Source: Pseudomonadota bacterium (GTDB taxonomy: Bacteria > Pseudomonadota > Gammaproteobacteria > Burkholderiales > Casimicrobiaceae). Taken from it: a stretch of 47,112 bases of DNA. The notes under the pieces are model-generated. The model saw nothing but the letters and a program-made list of their open reading frames with translations, did not search any database and was not told where the DNA came from. A program made the translations under genes and the position numbers. Positions 7,755 to 15,958 of this stretch are shown here, piece by piece. Location of the stretch: the NCBI GenBank assembly GCA_018241785.1, contig JAFEDF010000049.1, forward strand, positions 1-47,112. Reading direction: 5' to 3'. Numbering within the stretch: the stretch's first letter is position 1; the number at the start of each line of letters is the position of its first letter.

Positions 7755-8899
7755 CGGCCGCCCTTCCGGTGGAGCGCGACGACCTCGGCGCAGGCGGCGC
7801 AGACGCGGTCGACGTCGGCCATCGTCATCGCCGCGTGCAGCGGCAGCGTCACCGTCGCCGCCGCGATGCGCTCGGTCTCGGGCAGGTCGCCTTCGCGGTA
7901 GCCGTAGCGGCGCCCGAGCGTCGACAGGTGCAGCGCTTCGTACGACACTCCGGTCATGATGCCCCGCGCCGCGAGCGCCTCGCGAAACTCCTTGCGCGTG
8001 ATCGCGAGGCGCGCGAGGGGCAGCAGCACGCAGAACATGTTCCACGACTGGCCGTCGCCGTCGACGGGGCGCGGCGGGAGCTCGCACGCGGGATCGGTCG
8101 CGAAGCGCGCGAAGTAGCGCTCGACGAGGGCCCGTCGCGTGGCGAGGAATCCGGGAAGCCGCTCGAGCTGCGCGACGCCGATCCTCGCGCTGACGTCGGA
8201 CAGGTTGAACTTGCCTCCGGGGAACGCGACGTCGCGGGTGCCGTCGGCGAGGCGCTCGATGCCGTGGAAGCGCAGCACCTCGATCCTTTTCGCCTCGGCG
8301 TCGTCGTTGCAGACGATCGCGCCGCCTTCGATCGTCGTGATGTTCTTGTTCGGATGGAAGCTCAGCGTGACGAGGTCGCCGATCGCCCCGACCTGCCGGC
8401 TGCGCCAGCGCGAGCCGAGGACGAGCGCCGCGTCCTCGATCACCCGCAGTTCGTGCCGCCGTGCGAGCGCGTAGAGCGCGTCGAGGTTAGTGAGCGACCC
8501 CGGCCAATGGGTGGGGATGATCGCGCGCGTGCGCGGGCCGATCTTCGCTTCCACCTGGCCAAGGTCGATGTTGCGCGTGACAGGCTCGCAGTCGACGAAC
8601 ACCGGCGTCGCACCAACCTTGACGATCATGTTGAGCACGGTGAAGAAGCTCTGCGCGCAGGTGATGACCTCGTCGCCCGGACCGACGCCCGCAAGCTGCA
8701 GCGCGACCTCGACCGCGGCGGTGGCCGACGTCAGCACGCGCACCGGGCGTCCCTCGCAGTGCGCGGACAACGCGGCCTCGAAACGCTCGACCCACGGGCC
8801 GCTCGTGATGTGTCCCGAGCGCAGGACGTCGGTGGCGGCCGCGACCGTCGCCTCGTCGAGGAGCGGGCTCGCGAACTTGAGGGGTGCCGGCGAATGCAT
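7751..8899 (-). CDS. arnB: UDP-4-amino-4-deoxy-L-arabinose aminotransferase ArnB
   Basis: A 382-residue DegT/DnrJ/EryC1-family PLP aminotransferase that makes UDP-Ara4N from the UDP-4-keto sugar with glutamate as donor. Seen: PLP-binding Asp156 in VIEDAA, and the Schiff-base lysine Lys185 in SFHPNKNITTIEGG, matching the ArnB motif SFHxxKNIT. The residue after DAA, usually His or Gln in this family, is Leu159. The ATG at 8899 begins directly at the family N-terminus. The gene sits 30 nt downstream of the small flippase gene. Confidence 0.93.
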   Translation of the reverse strand: MHSPAPLKFASPLLDEATVAAATDVLRSGHITSGPWVERFEAALSAHCEGRPVRVLTSATAAVEVALQLAGVGPGDEVITCAQSFFTVLNMIVKVGATPVFVDCEPVTRNIDLGQVEAKIGPRTRAIIPTHWPGSLTNLDALYALARRHELRVIEDAALVLGSRWRSRQVGAIGDLVTLSFHPNKNITTIEGGAIVCNDDAEAKRIEVLRFHGIERLADGTRDVAFPGGKFNLSDVSARIGVAQLERLPGFLATRRALVERYFARFATDPACELPPRPVDGDGQSWNMFCVLLPLARLAITRKEFREALAARGIMTGVSYEALHLSTLGRRYGYREGDLPETERIAAATVTLPLHAAMTMADVDRVCAACAEVVALHRKGGR

Positions 8900-8929
8900 C
8901 GGCGCGTCTTGATCGTCGTCGCGCGGCGC

Positions 8930-9301
8930 CTAGCTTCGCGCGACCAGCCACACGCCGGCGACAATCACGCCGATGCCGAGCCAGCGCTGCAAGGTCACCG
9001 CCTCGCCGAGGAGATAATGCGCGGCGACGGCGTTGACGATGTAGCCGAGCGAGAGCATCGGGTAGGCAATCGACACCGGGACGCGGGAGAGCCCGAGGAT
9101 CCACACGACGAGGCTCACGGCGTAGAGCGCGGCACCGCCGATGAAGTGGGCCTCGGTGGCCATCCGCGTGAACGTCCGCACCCAGTTGTCGGCGGTGAGC
9201 GTCAGGACGCCGAGGTGGTTGGTCCCGGCCTTCAAGAGGAGCTGCGCCGCGGCGTTCAGCAGCACGCCGGCGACGAGGAACATGAAGGCGGCGGCACTCA
9301 T
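8930..9301 (-). CDS. ArnE/ArnF-like Ara4N-phosphoundecaprenol flippase subunit (SMR family)
   Basis: A 123-residue protein with four hydrophobic helices and the small-multidrug-resistance fold (AAQLLLKAG near the N-terminus; SRVPVSIAYPMLSLGYIVNAVAAHYLLGE in helices 3-4). ArnE and ArnF move undecaprenyl-phosphate-Ara4N to the periplasmic face. Enterobacteria encode two such proteins as a heterodimer, whereas only one is present here, suggesting a homodimer or a partner elsewhere. The ATG at 9301 lies 7 nt after the arnT stop. A GTG at 9322, overlapping arnT, would add seven residues. Neither start has a clear ribosome site. Confidence 0.85.
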   Translation of the reverse strand: MSAAAFMFLVAGVLLNAAAQLLLKAGTNHLGVLTLTADNWVRTFTRMATEAHFIGGAALYAVSLVVWILGLSRVPVSIAYPMLSLGYIVNAVAAHYLLGEAVTLQRWLGIGVIVAGVWLVARS

Positions 9302-9308
9302 CGCGGCG

Positions 9309-11075
9309 TCACGGGCGGGCACCGGCTGGGCTGCGCTCGACGAGCACCCGGCGCGAGTCGTGTGCGACGACGGTCATCGGCAGTCCCTCGGCGCCGAGCG
9401 CGCGCCACGTCTGCGGCGACATCAGTGCATAGCCCTGGCGAAGCCCGCGCCAGCGCGACGCCCACGCTTCGACCGTGGCGATCGCGAGCGACGGCTCGAG
9501 GTCGAGGCCTGGGCCGAGCTCGTCTCGCCACGCGACGACCGTCGTCGTGCGCCGCAGGTAGAACGGGAGCGTCTGGTCGTACATGCGGACCTGGTAGAAG
9601 GGCGCGCTGCGATCGTACGGAGGATCGGCGCGCTTTTCCAGCGTCGCGACGAGGTCGGCGGCCGAGCGAGTCGCCCGGAACACGTCCGACCCCTGGAAGA
9701 ACGCCTGCATCGCGAGCATTGTCGCGATCGCAATGACCGCGACGGCGAGGCTGCGCGCAACCGATGCCGGCGCCGTCGACGCCGATCCCGAGCCGTGCAG
9801 GGCCGCACCGAGTCCACGCCCGGAGTCGCGGTCGCGCCACAGCAGGAACGCGCCGACTGCGTAGCCCGCGGCGGCAACGCCGAGCCCGAGCTCGACCCAG
9901 GGCCCGAGCGCCACGTAGAGCGCGTGCGGTGTCCTCGCGTCGGCGAGCCTCGAAGCGAGATGGGGGTAGCCGACGAGGGCCGCAATCCAGAGGACGAGCG
10001 TGCTCGCCGCAAGCACGACAGCGAGCCAGGCGAGCGCGCGCCCCGGCATCACCGCGAGCTGCCAGCCGAGCACCAGCGCGAGTGCCGGGAACATCGGCAG
10101 GATGTACGACGGCAGCTTCGAGCCCGAGATGCTGAAGAAGACGAGGACGAACGCGGCCCACGCGAGGCAGAAGCGCGGCCATGCGAACGCCCCGGGACCG
10201 GCAGCGCCGTCACGCCAGGCCGCGCGCGCCCGGACGAAGAACACTCCGGTCCACGGGAGCAATCCGACGATGACCATGGGCAGGAAGTACCACCACGGCC
10301 CGGGCCGGTTCAGGTTGGTGGTGAGGAAGCGCTCGACGTGCTCGTGGACGAAGAAGAAGCGCGGGAACTCGGGGTTGCGAAGCGACACCAGCACGAACCA
10401 CGGCGCGGCGATCGCGAGGAGCAGCACGAGCCCCTTGCCGGCGTGAAGGCGCTTCCACGGACCGAAGTCACGCGTCGCAAGCGAATGGACGACGAGCGTG
10501 CACGCGGGAATCGCGATCGCGACGACGCCTTTGGTCAACACGCCGAGTGCCGTCGCCGCCCACGCGACGAGCATCCACGCCGCGCACCGGTGCCGCGAAA
10601 GCGCCGCGCGCTGGGCGAGCAGGAAGGCACAGAGCGCGACGGCCAGCCAGAACGAGAGCATCGCGTCGAGGGTCAGGATGTGCGCGATGCCGAAGTGCCA
10701 GACCGAGCCTGCGAGCACCGCGCCGGCGAGAAGCCCTGCCGAGGGCGTCGCGATTGCCGCCCCGGTCGCACCGACCGCGAGCACCGTGAGGAAGCCGGCG
10801 AGTGCGGTCGACAGGCGCGCGCTCGCCTCGCCAGGGCCGAATGCCTCGAATGTCGCCGCCGTCAGCCAGTATTGCAGCGGCGGCTTCTCGAAGTACTTGA
10901 TGCCGTCGAGCCGCGGGGTGATCCAGTCGCCCGTCACCGTCATCTCGCGGGCGATCTCCGCGTAGCGGCCCTCGTCGGGATGCTGCAGCCTGCGCTCGCC
11001 GAGGTTGGCGAACCAGACGAGCGCCATGGCGACGGCGAGCGCGGCGACGACGGCGCGGGGGAGCGTGATGGACAA
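9309..11075 (-). CDS. arnT: Lipid A Ara4N transferase, ArnT-like GT83 membrane glycosyltransferase
   Basis: A 588-residue polytopic protein with many hydrophobic segments in the first 420 residues and a periplasmic C-terminal domain. ArnT transfers Ara4N from undecaprenyl phosphate to lipid A phosphate, lowering net charge and cationic-peptide binding. The first periplasmic loop has the family motif RRLQHPDEGRYAEIAREM (Asp34, Glu35), followed by GDWITPRLDGIKYFEKPPLQYW. The start is a TTG at 11075; no ATG lies close enough to preserve the first helix. It is the first gene of the arn operon and diverges from cysS. Confidence 0.9.
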   Translation of the reverse strand: MSITLPRAVVAALAVAMALVWFANLGERRLQHPDEGRYAEIAREMTVTGDWITPRLDGIKYFEKPPLQYWLTAATFEAFGPGEASARLSTALAGFLTVLAVGATGAAIATPSAGLLAGAVLAGSVWHFGIAHILTLDAMLSFWLAVALCAFLLAQRAALSRHRCAAWMLVAWAATALGVLTKGVVAIAIPACTLVVHSLATRDFGPWKRLHAGKGLVLLLAIAAPWFVLVSLRNPEFPRFFFVHEHVERFLTTNLNRPGPWWYFLPMVIVGLLPWTGVFFVRARAAWRDGAAGPGAFAWPRFCLAWAAFVLVFFSISGSKLPSYILPMFPALALVLGWQLAVMPGRALAWLAVVLAASTLVLWIAALVGYPHLASRLADARTPHALYVALGPWVELGLGVAAAGYAVGAFLLWRDRDSGRGLGAALHGSGSASTAPASVARSLAVAVIAIATMLAMQAFFQGSDVFRATRSAADLVATLEKRADPPYDRSAPFYQVRMYDQTLPFYLRRTTTVVAWRDELGPGLDLEPSLAIATVEAWASRWRGLRQGYALMSPQTWRALGAEGLPMTVVAHDSRRVLVERSPAGARP

Positions 11076-11183
11076 GGGTCTCGGGATCGCGGGGCGTCGC
11101 GGCGACGGGCGCGGCGGGCCGCGCGGGGCAGCGCATTCTACCCTGCGCCCCGTGCTAAATTCCCTCGTTTACTCTCGCCGACC
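11076..11183. promoter_or_regulatory. Divergent arnT / cysS intergenic region with candidate -10 boxes
   Basis: 108 nt between divergent starts. On the minus strand TAGAAT (plus-strand 11135-11140) matches the -10 consensus at 5 of 6. On the plus strand TAAATT at 11156-11161 is preceded by TG, an extended -10 form, and lies 22 nt before the cysS start. Neither has a convincing -35 hexamer. No PmrA-type direct repeat was found. Confidence 0.35.
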
Positions 11184-12575
11184 GTGCCCGCCCCCCTCGT
11201 CCTGTACGACAACTACACGCGCAGCCTGCGCGAGTTCGCGCCGCTCGACCCGGCCGGACCGGTTCGCGTCTACACCTGCGGGCCGACCGTCTACGACTAC
11301 CAGCACATCGGCAACTTCAGGACCTTCCTGTTCGAGGACGGATTGAAGCGCGTGCTGCGCTGGAACGGCTACCGGGTCATGCACGTGATGAACATCACCG
11401 ACGTCGGCCACCTCACGTCCGACGCCGACACCGGCGAGGACAAGATGGAGAAGGGCGCCCGCCGCACCGGACGCAGCGCCTGGGAGATCGCCGAGCTCTA
11501 TACCCAGGCCTTCATCGACGACATGCGCGCACTCGCGATCGATCCTCCCGACGTGATGCCGCGGGCGACCGACCACATCGCTGCACAGATCGAGTTCGTG
11601 GCCGAACTCGAGCGTCGCGGCTACACCTATCGCACCCCCGACGGCATCTACTTCGACACGTCGAAGCAACCCGACTATGGCTACCTCGCGCGGCTCGACC
11701 GTGCCGGACTCGAGGCGGGACACCGGGTCGAACCCGGCGACAAGCGATCGGCGACGGACTTCGCGCTGTGGAAGCTGTCGCCGCCCGGCAGCCGCCGCCA
11801 GATGGAATGGGAGAGTCCGTGGGGTCGCGGCTTTCCCGGCTGGCACATCGAGTGCTCGGCGATGGCGCAGCAATACCTCGGCGACTGGTTCGACATCCAC
11901 TGCGGGGGCGAGGATCACATCGCCGTCCACCACACGAACGAGATCGCGCAGACCGAGGCGCGCTGCGGCACGCGGCTCGCCAACTTCTGGATGCACGGCT
12001 ACTTCCTGCTGCAGAACGACGCGAAGATGGCGAAATCGGCAGGAACGTTCCTGCGCATCGGTGCGCTCGTCGAGCGCGGCGTCGAGCCGCTCGCCTTTCG
12101 CTACCTGTGCCTGACCGGGCACTACCGCAGCCAGCTCAACTTCACCTGGGAGGCGCTCGATGCAGCGGCGACCGGGCTCGCGCGGCTGCGAAGCGGCTTC
12201 CACGCGCTCGCTTCGGCGCCGGACGCGGCGCCCGACGCCGCCTCCGTCGGGCGCTTCACGGCCGCGATCAACGACGATCTCAACTTTCCGCGCGCGCTCG
12301 CCGTCGCATGGGAGGTCTTGCGCGGCAGCCTCGCCGAGCCCGTGAAGCGCGCGACGCTCGAGCGCTTCGACGACGTGCTGGGGCTGGGGCTCGCCGCGTG
12401 GCGTCCGGCGCAAGTGGCGGTGCCCCCTGCCATCGAGGCGCTCGCGCGCGAGCGCGCCGACGCACGCCGCGCTAGGCAATGGGCCGAATCGGACCGCATT
12501 CGCGAGGCACTGCGTGCCGCCGGATGGGAGGTCGAGGACCGTGCCGACGGCTACGCGCTGAAGCCGCGCGGTTAG
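11184..12575 (+). CDS. cysS: Cysteinyl-tRNA synthetase
   Basis: A 463-residue class I aminoacyl-tRNA synthetase that charges tRNA-Cys in the cytosol. Seen: the HIGH-type motif HIGN (41-44), the zinc ligand Cys32 in VYTCGPTVYDYQ, a second zinc region (HIECSAMAQQYLG), GGEDHIAVHHTNEIAQ, and the KMSKS-type loop KMAKS (about 281-285). Length is normal for bacterial CysS. It starts with GTG at 11184. The gene runs convergent to the adenosyltransferase gene. Its last two codons and stop (CGC GGT TAG) belong to a 26-nt inverted repeat shared with that neighbour. Confidence 0.97.
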   Translation: MPAPLVLYDNYTRSLREFAPLDPAGPVRVYTCGPTVYDYQHIGNFRTFLFEDGLKRVLRWNGYRVMHVMNITDVGHLTSDADTGEDKMEKGARRTGRSAWEIAELYTQAFIDDMRALAIDPPDVMPRATDHIAAQIEFVAELERRGYTYRTPDGIYFDTSKQPDYGYLARLDRAGLEAGHRVEPGDKRSATDFALWKLSPPGSRRQMEWESPWGRGFPGWHIECSAMAQQYLGDWFDIHCGGEDHIAVHHTNEIAQTEARCGTRLANFWMHGYFLLQNDAKMAKSAGTFLRIGALVERGVEPLAFRYLCLTGHYRSQLNFTWEALDAAATGLARLRSGFHALASAPDAAPDAASVGRFTAAINDDLNFPRALAVAWEVLRGSLAEPVKRATLERFDDVLGLGLAAWRPAQVAVPPAIEALARERADARRARQWAESDRIREALRAAGWEVEDRADGYALKPRG

Positions 12576-12662
12576 GGTGGGGTCAGGTCTTGCTTTTTGC
12601 CCCGGCGCGGCAAAAGGCAAGACCTGACCCCCCTACCAAGACCTGACCCCACCCTAACCGCG
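12567..12662. repeat. REP-like palindrome (copy 2) plus outer 26-nt inverted repeat between convergent genes
   Basis: Inner hairpin: 12579-12601 against 12609-12631, 23-nt arms with one mismatch and a 7-nt loop. It is the same element as at 5726-5778. Outer repeat: 12567-12592 is perfectly inverted at 12637-12662 (26 nt). The outer arms include the last two codons and stop of cysS on one side and of the adenosyltransferase gene on the other, both reading CGC GGT TAG. The structure may act as a bidirectional RNA barrier, although there is no clear T run. Confidence 0.9.
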
Positions 12663-13202
12663 GTCGCGGCGCCACATGACGTCCGGGGCGCCGGCGTCGC
12701 GGTTGAGGAAGCGCGCGAGGACGAAGAGCAGGTCGGACAGGCGGTTCACGTACATCCGCGCGGGCTGCGTCACCGGCTCCGTCGCCGCCAGCGCAACCAC
12801 CGCGCGCTCGGCGCGCCGGCAGACGGTGCGGGCGACGTGCGCGAGCGCCGCCGTGCGCGTTCCGCCCGGCAGCACGAACTCCTTGAGCCGCGGCAGGTCG
12901 GCATTGAGCGTCTCGACCGCGTGCTCGAGGCGCTCGACGTGCGCCGCGCCGATCGCCGTGTGGCCGGGAATCGAAAGCTCGCCTCCGAGGTCGAAGAGGT
13001 CGTGCTGGATTTCCGAGAGCAGCGTGCCGACGGCGGGCGGAAGCGACTCGACCGAGAGCAGCCCGACGAAGGCATTGAGCTCGTCGATGGCGCCGATGGC
13101 GCCGATCCGCGCGCTGTCCTTGGCTACGCGCGAGCCGTCGCCGAGCCCGGTCGTGCCGGCGTCGCCGGTGCGCGTGACGATCTTCGACAGCCGATGTCCC
13201 AT
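12654..13202 (-). CDS. Cob(I)yrinic acid a,c-diamide adenosyltransferase, PduO type
   Basis: A 182-residue cytosolic enzyme of the PduO/EutT-type ATP:corrinoid adenosyltransferase family, making adenosylcobalamin. Seen: the N-terminal ATP-binding segment KIVTRTGDAGTTGLGDG, IGAIDELNAFVG, ARTVCRRAERAVV, and YVNRLSDLLFVLARFLN near the C-terminus. Length is normal for the family. The start is ATG at 13202. The C-terminal RG-stop is encoded by the inverted repeat shared with cysS, so the extreme C-terminus may have been rewritten. No other cobalamin gene is in the window. Confidence 0.93.
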   Translation of the reverse strand: MGHRLSKIVTRTGDAGTTGLGDGSRVAKDSARIGAIGAIDELNAFVGLLSVESLPPAVGTLLSEIQHDLFDLGGELSIPGHTAIGAAHVERLEHAVETLNADLPRLKEFVLPGGTRTAALAHVARTVCRRAERAVVALAATEPVTQPARMYVNRLSDLLFVLARFLNRDAGAPDVMWRRDRG

Positions 13203-13313
13203 GCCGAGTCCACCTCCATGCCGATGCTCGTCGATTTTGCTACGATTGTCCACCGGGCGAAACCGCTCGCGAGCGATCGTGGGATCGCCACGGGCACGAG
13301 AAGGAGCCGCGCC

Positions 13314-14954
13314 GTGACCAGTCAGGGAATCTACGATCGGCACCTCGAGCGCCGGCCGGCGAACCACGCGATGCTGACGCCGCTGTCGTTCATCGCGCGC
13401 ACGGCGTACACGTGGCCCGAGCACCCGGCGGTGATCCACGGCCCGCGCCGCTACACGTGGAAGGAGACCTATGCGCGCGCCCGCAGGCTCGCCTCGGCGC
13501 TCGCGCGCCGCGGGATCGGGGTCGGCGACACCGTCGCGGTGATGCTCGCCAACACGCCCGAGATGGTCGAATGCCACTTCGGCGTGCCGATGATCGGCGG
13601 CGTTCTCAACACGCTCAACACGCGCCTCGACGGCGCGACGCTCGCGTTCATGCTCGACCACGGCGAGGCGAAGGTGCTGATCACCGACACCGAGTTCGCG
13701 CCGCAGGTCGCGGCCGCGCTGGCGACGGTGGCGAAGCGGCCGCTGGTGGTCGACGTCGCCGACGCGCTCGGCCCCGGCGGCGAGCGCCTGGGCGAATGCG
13801 ACTACGAGACGTTCATCGCCGCGGGCGATGCCGGGTTCGCGTGGCTGCCGCCCGCGGACGAATGGAACGCCATCTCGCTCAACTACACGTCGGGGACGAC
13901 CGGCAATCCGAAGGGCGTCGTCTATCACCACCGTGGCGCCTACCTCAACGCGCTTTGCAACATCGTCGACTGGCAGATGCCGCGGCACTCGGTTTACCTG
14001 TGGACGCTGCCGATGTTCCATTGCAACGGCTGGTGCTTCCCGTGGACGATGGCCGCCAACGCGGGAACCAATATCTGTCTGCGCAGGGTCGAGGCGAAGC
14101 CGGTGTTCGATGCGATCCGCGAGCACCGCGTCACCCACTACTGCGGGGCGCCGATCGTCCATGCGATGCTGATCAATGCGCCCGACGAGCAGAAGCGCGG
14201 CATCGACCACCGCGTCAGCGCGCTGGTCGCTGCGGCGGCGCCGCCTGCGGCGGTGATCGAGGGCATGGAGCGGATGGGCTTCGACATCACCCACATCTAC
14301 GGCCTCACCGAGACCTACGGGCCGGCGGCGGTGTGCGCGAAGCACCTCGACTGGGAGCGCCTCGACATCGCTGCGCGGACCGAGCGCAACGGGCGCCAGG
14401 GCGTCCGCTACACCTGCGAGGAAGGCATGACGGTGATGGATCCGGGGACGATGCGCGAGGTTCCCGCCGACGGCGAGACGATGGGCGAGATCATGTTCCG
14501 CGGCAACATCGTCATGAAGGGCTATCTGAAGAACCCCGAAGCGTCGGATGAGGCGTTCGCCGGCGGGTGGTTCCATACCGGCGACCTCGCCGTGCTGCAG
14601 CCCGACGGCTACGTGAAGATCCGGGATCGCTCGAAGGACGTCATCATTTCCGGCGGCGAGAACATCAGCTCGCTCGAAGTCGAGGACGTGCTCTATCGCC
14701 ATCCCGCCGTCCTCGCTGCGGCGGTGGTCGCGAAGCCCGACCCGAAATGGGGCGAGACGCCGTGTGCGTTCGTCGAGCTGAAGCCGGGGGCGAAGCTGAC
14801 CGAGGCGGAGGTGGTCGAGCACTGCCGCGCCCACCTTGCGCGTTTCAAGGTGCCGAAGTCGGTCGTGTTCGGAGACATCCCGAAGACGTCGACCGGGAAG
14901 ATCCAGAAGTTCATCCTGCGCGAACGCGCGCAATCCGTGAAGGCCATCGAATGA
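13314..14954 (+). CDS. AMP-forming acyl-CoA synthetase
   Basis: A 546-residue member of the ANL superfamily that activates a carboxylic acid through an acyl-AMP to the CoA thioester. Seen: P-loop YTSGTTGNPKG (about 190-200), YGLTETYGP, GWFHTGDLAVLQPDGYVKIRDRSKDVIISGGENIS, and the C-terminal catalytic lysine in KTSTGKIQKF (about 529). Length and motifs fit medium-chain or 3-methylmercaptopropionyl-CoA-ligase-like members, but the substrate cannot be set from sequence. The GTG at 13314 is chosen because AAGGAG lies 8 nt upstream. Its stop overlaps the next gene's start by 4 nt. Confidence 0.92.
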   Translation: MTSQGIYDRHLERRPANHAMLTPLSFIARTAYTWPEHPAVIHGPRRYTWKETYARARRLASALARRGIGVGDTVAVMLANTPEMVECHFGVPMIGGVLNTLNTRLDGATLAFMLDHGEAKVLITDTEFAPQVAAALATVAKRPLVVDVADALGPGGERLGECDYETFIAAGDAGFAWLPPADEWNAISLNYTSGTTGNPKGVVYHHRGAYLNALCNIVDWQMPRHSVYLWTLPMFHCNGWCFPWTMAANAGTNICLRRVEAKPVFDAIREHRVTHYCGAPIVHAMLINAPDEQKRGIDHRVSALVAAAAPPAAVIEGMERMGFDITHIYGLTETYGPAAVCAKHLDWERLDIAARTERNGRQGVRYTCEEGMTVMDPGTMREVPADGETMGEIMFRGNIVMKGYLKNPEASDEAFAGGWFHTGDLAVLQPDGYVKIRDRSKDVIISGGENISSLEVEDVLYRHPAVLAAAVVAKPDPKWGETPCAFVELKPGAKLTEAEVVEHCRAHLARFKVPKSVVFGDIPKTSTGKIQKFILRERAQSVKAIE

Positions 14955-15775
14955 ACGCTACCGTCGCCCCCGCAGCCGCGACCTCCGTCGCGGCCGACTA
15001 CGTCGTTGCCGAAACGCGCAACGGCGTCCGCACGCTCACGCTGAACCGCGGCGAGCGCTTCAACGCGCTGTCGCGCGCGATGCTGGAGGCGCTCGAGGCC
15101 GCGCTCGACCGCGCTGCGGCCGAGCGCGACGTGCGCAGCGTGGTGATCGCCGCCGCCGGTCGCGGCTTCTGCGCCGGCCACGACCTGAAGGAGCTGCGTG
15201 CCGAGCGCTCGCCCGAGGGGCGCCATGCGATCTTCGACCTGTGCAGCCGCGTGATGCTGAAGCTCACGCAGCTTCCGCAGCCGACGATCGCGCGCGTTCA
15301 CGGCCTCGCCACCGCGGCGGGCTGTCAGCTCGTCTCGATGTGCGACCTCGCGGTCGCCGCGGACGTCGCGCGCTTCGCGCTCCCCGGAGTCAACGTCGGC
15401 GTGTTCTGCTCGACCCCGGCGGTCGGCGTCGGTCGCAACGTGTCGCGCAAGCGCACGATGGAGATGCTGCTGACCGGCGAGCCGATCGACGCCGCCACCG
15501 CGCTCGCGTGGGGCCTCGTCAACCGTGTCGTCCCCGCGGGCGAGCTCGACGACGCGATCGCGCACTTCACCGGTCTCATCGCTGCGCGCAGCGCGTCGGT
15601 CATCGCGCTCGGCAAGGCCGCCTTTTACCGGCAGATCGACACGACGCTCGCGGGAGCGTACGAGCTGACGGGCGACGTCATGGCCTGCAATCTCGGCGAC
15701 CCGGATTCGGACGAGGGCATCGACGCCTTCCTCGGCAAGCGAGCGCCGCACTGGCGCGGGTCGACCGCGGGCTGA
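14951..15775 (+). CDS. Enoyl-CoA hydratase/isomerase-family protein lacking both catalytic glutamates
   Basis: A 274-residue crotonase-fold protein closest in pattern to ECHDC3-like members (TAAGCQLVSMCDLAVA and PGVNVGVFCSTPAV). The oxyanion-hole motif GFCAGHDLKE (73-81) is intact. At the two positions that hold the acid-base glutamates of classical enoyl-CoA hydratase there are Gln126 and Val147. Ordinary hydratase activity is therefore doubtful; isomerase, thioesterase-like or non-catalytic roles are possible. The gene is coupled to the acyl-CoA synthetase by an ATGA overlap, so the two probably act on the same acyl-CoA. Confidence 0.88.
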   Translation: MNATVAPAAATSVAADYVVAETRNGVRTLTLNRGERFNALSRAMLEALEAALDRAAAERDVRSVVIAAAGRGFCAGHDLKELRAERSPEGRHAIFDLCSRVMLKLTQLPQPTIARVHGLATAAGCQLVSMCDLAVAADVARFALPGVNVGVFCSTPAVGVGRNVSRKRTMEMLLTGEPIDAATALAWGLVNRVVPAGELDDAIAHFTGLIAARSASVIALGKAAFYRQIDTTLAGAYELTGDVMACNLGDPDSDEGIDAFLGKRAPHWRGSTAG

Positions 15776-15876
15776 CCGTCGTCTGTCCGAGACGGAAGGT
15801 CGCGTTCGCCGCGCAAGGCGGGCGTACGCGTCCCACGGGTGAGGCTCGAGGACGCTTTGCCCGCGTGCGGCCCTCA

Positions 15877-15905
15877 TTGCCAAGCGGGGTCGCAGACCGG
15901 ATAAT
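15877..15905 (+). promoter_or_regulatory. Sigma70 promoter of the liv-type ABC operon
   Basis: TTGCCA (15877-15882) and GATAAT (15900-15905), each 5/6 to consensus, are separated by 17 nt. The expected transcription start is near 15912, giving a leader of about 47 nt before the livG start at 15959. It lies in the 183-nt gap after the crotonase gene. Confidence 0.6.
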
Positions 15906-15923
15906 CCGCGGCAACCGAAGAAC

Positions 15924-15958
15924 GGGAGGCGCTCGGGCGCCACGGCGTACGATCGTAC
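15924..15958 (+). promoter_or_regulatory. livG translation-initiation region with two dyads between ribosome site and start
   Basis: GGGAGG at 15924-15929 is the only good ribosome site, but it is about 30 nt from the ATG. Between them lie GGCGCTCGGGCGCC (15928-15941; 5-nt stem, 4-nt loop) and the perfect 12-nt palindrome GTACGATCGTAC (15947-15958), which abuts the start codon. If both fold in the mRNA, the ribosome site would be brought near the start. Confidence 0.4.

Noticed and set aside
9141..11183. N-terminal extension of CysS through a 680-codon open frame
   Set aside because: The frame is antisense to arnT, has no CysS homology, and the CysS N-terminus is complete from the GTG at 11184.
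11076..11183. PmrA-type box upstream of arnT
   Set aside because: No direct repeat resembling the PmrA half-sites was found in either strand.
12579..12631. Ordinary Rho-independent terminator for cysS
   Set aside because: The stem is strong but there is no T run after either arm, and the same sequence occurs inside the arn operon, so it is better described as a repeat element.
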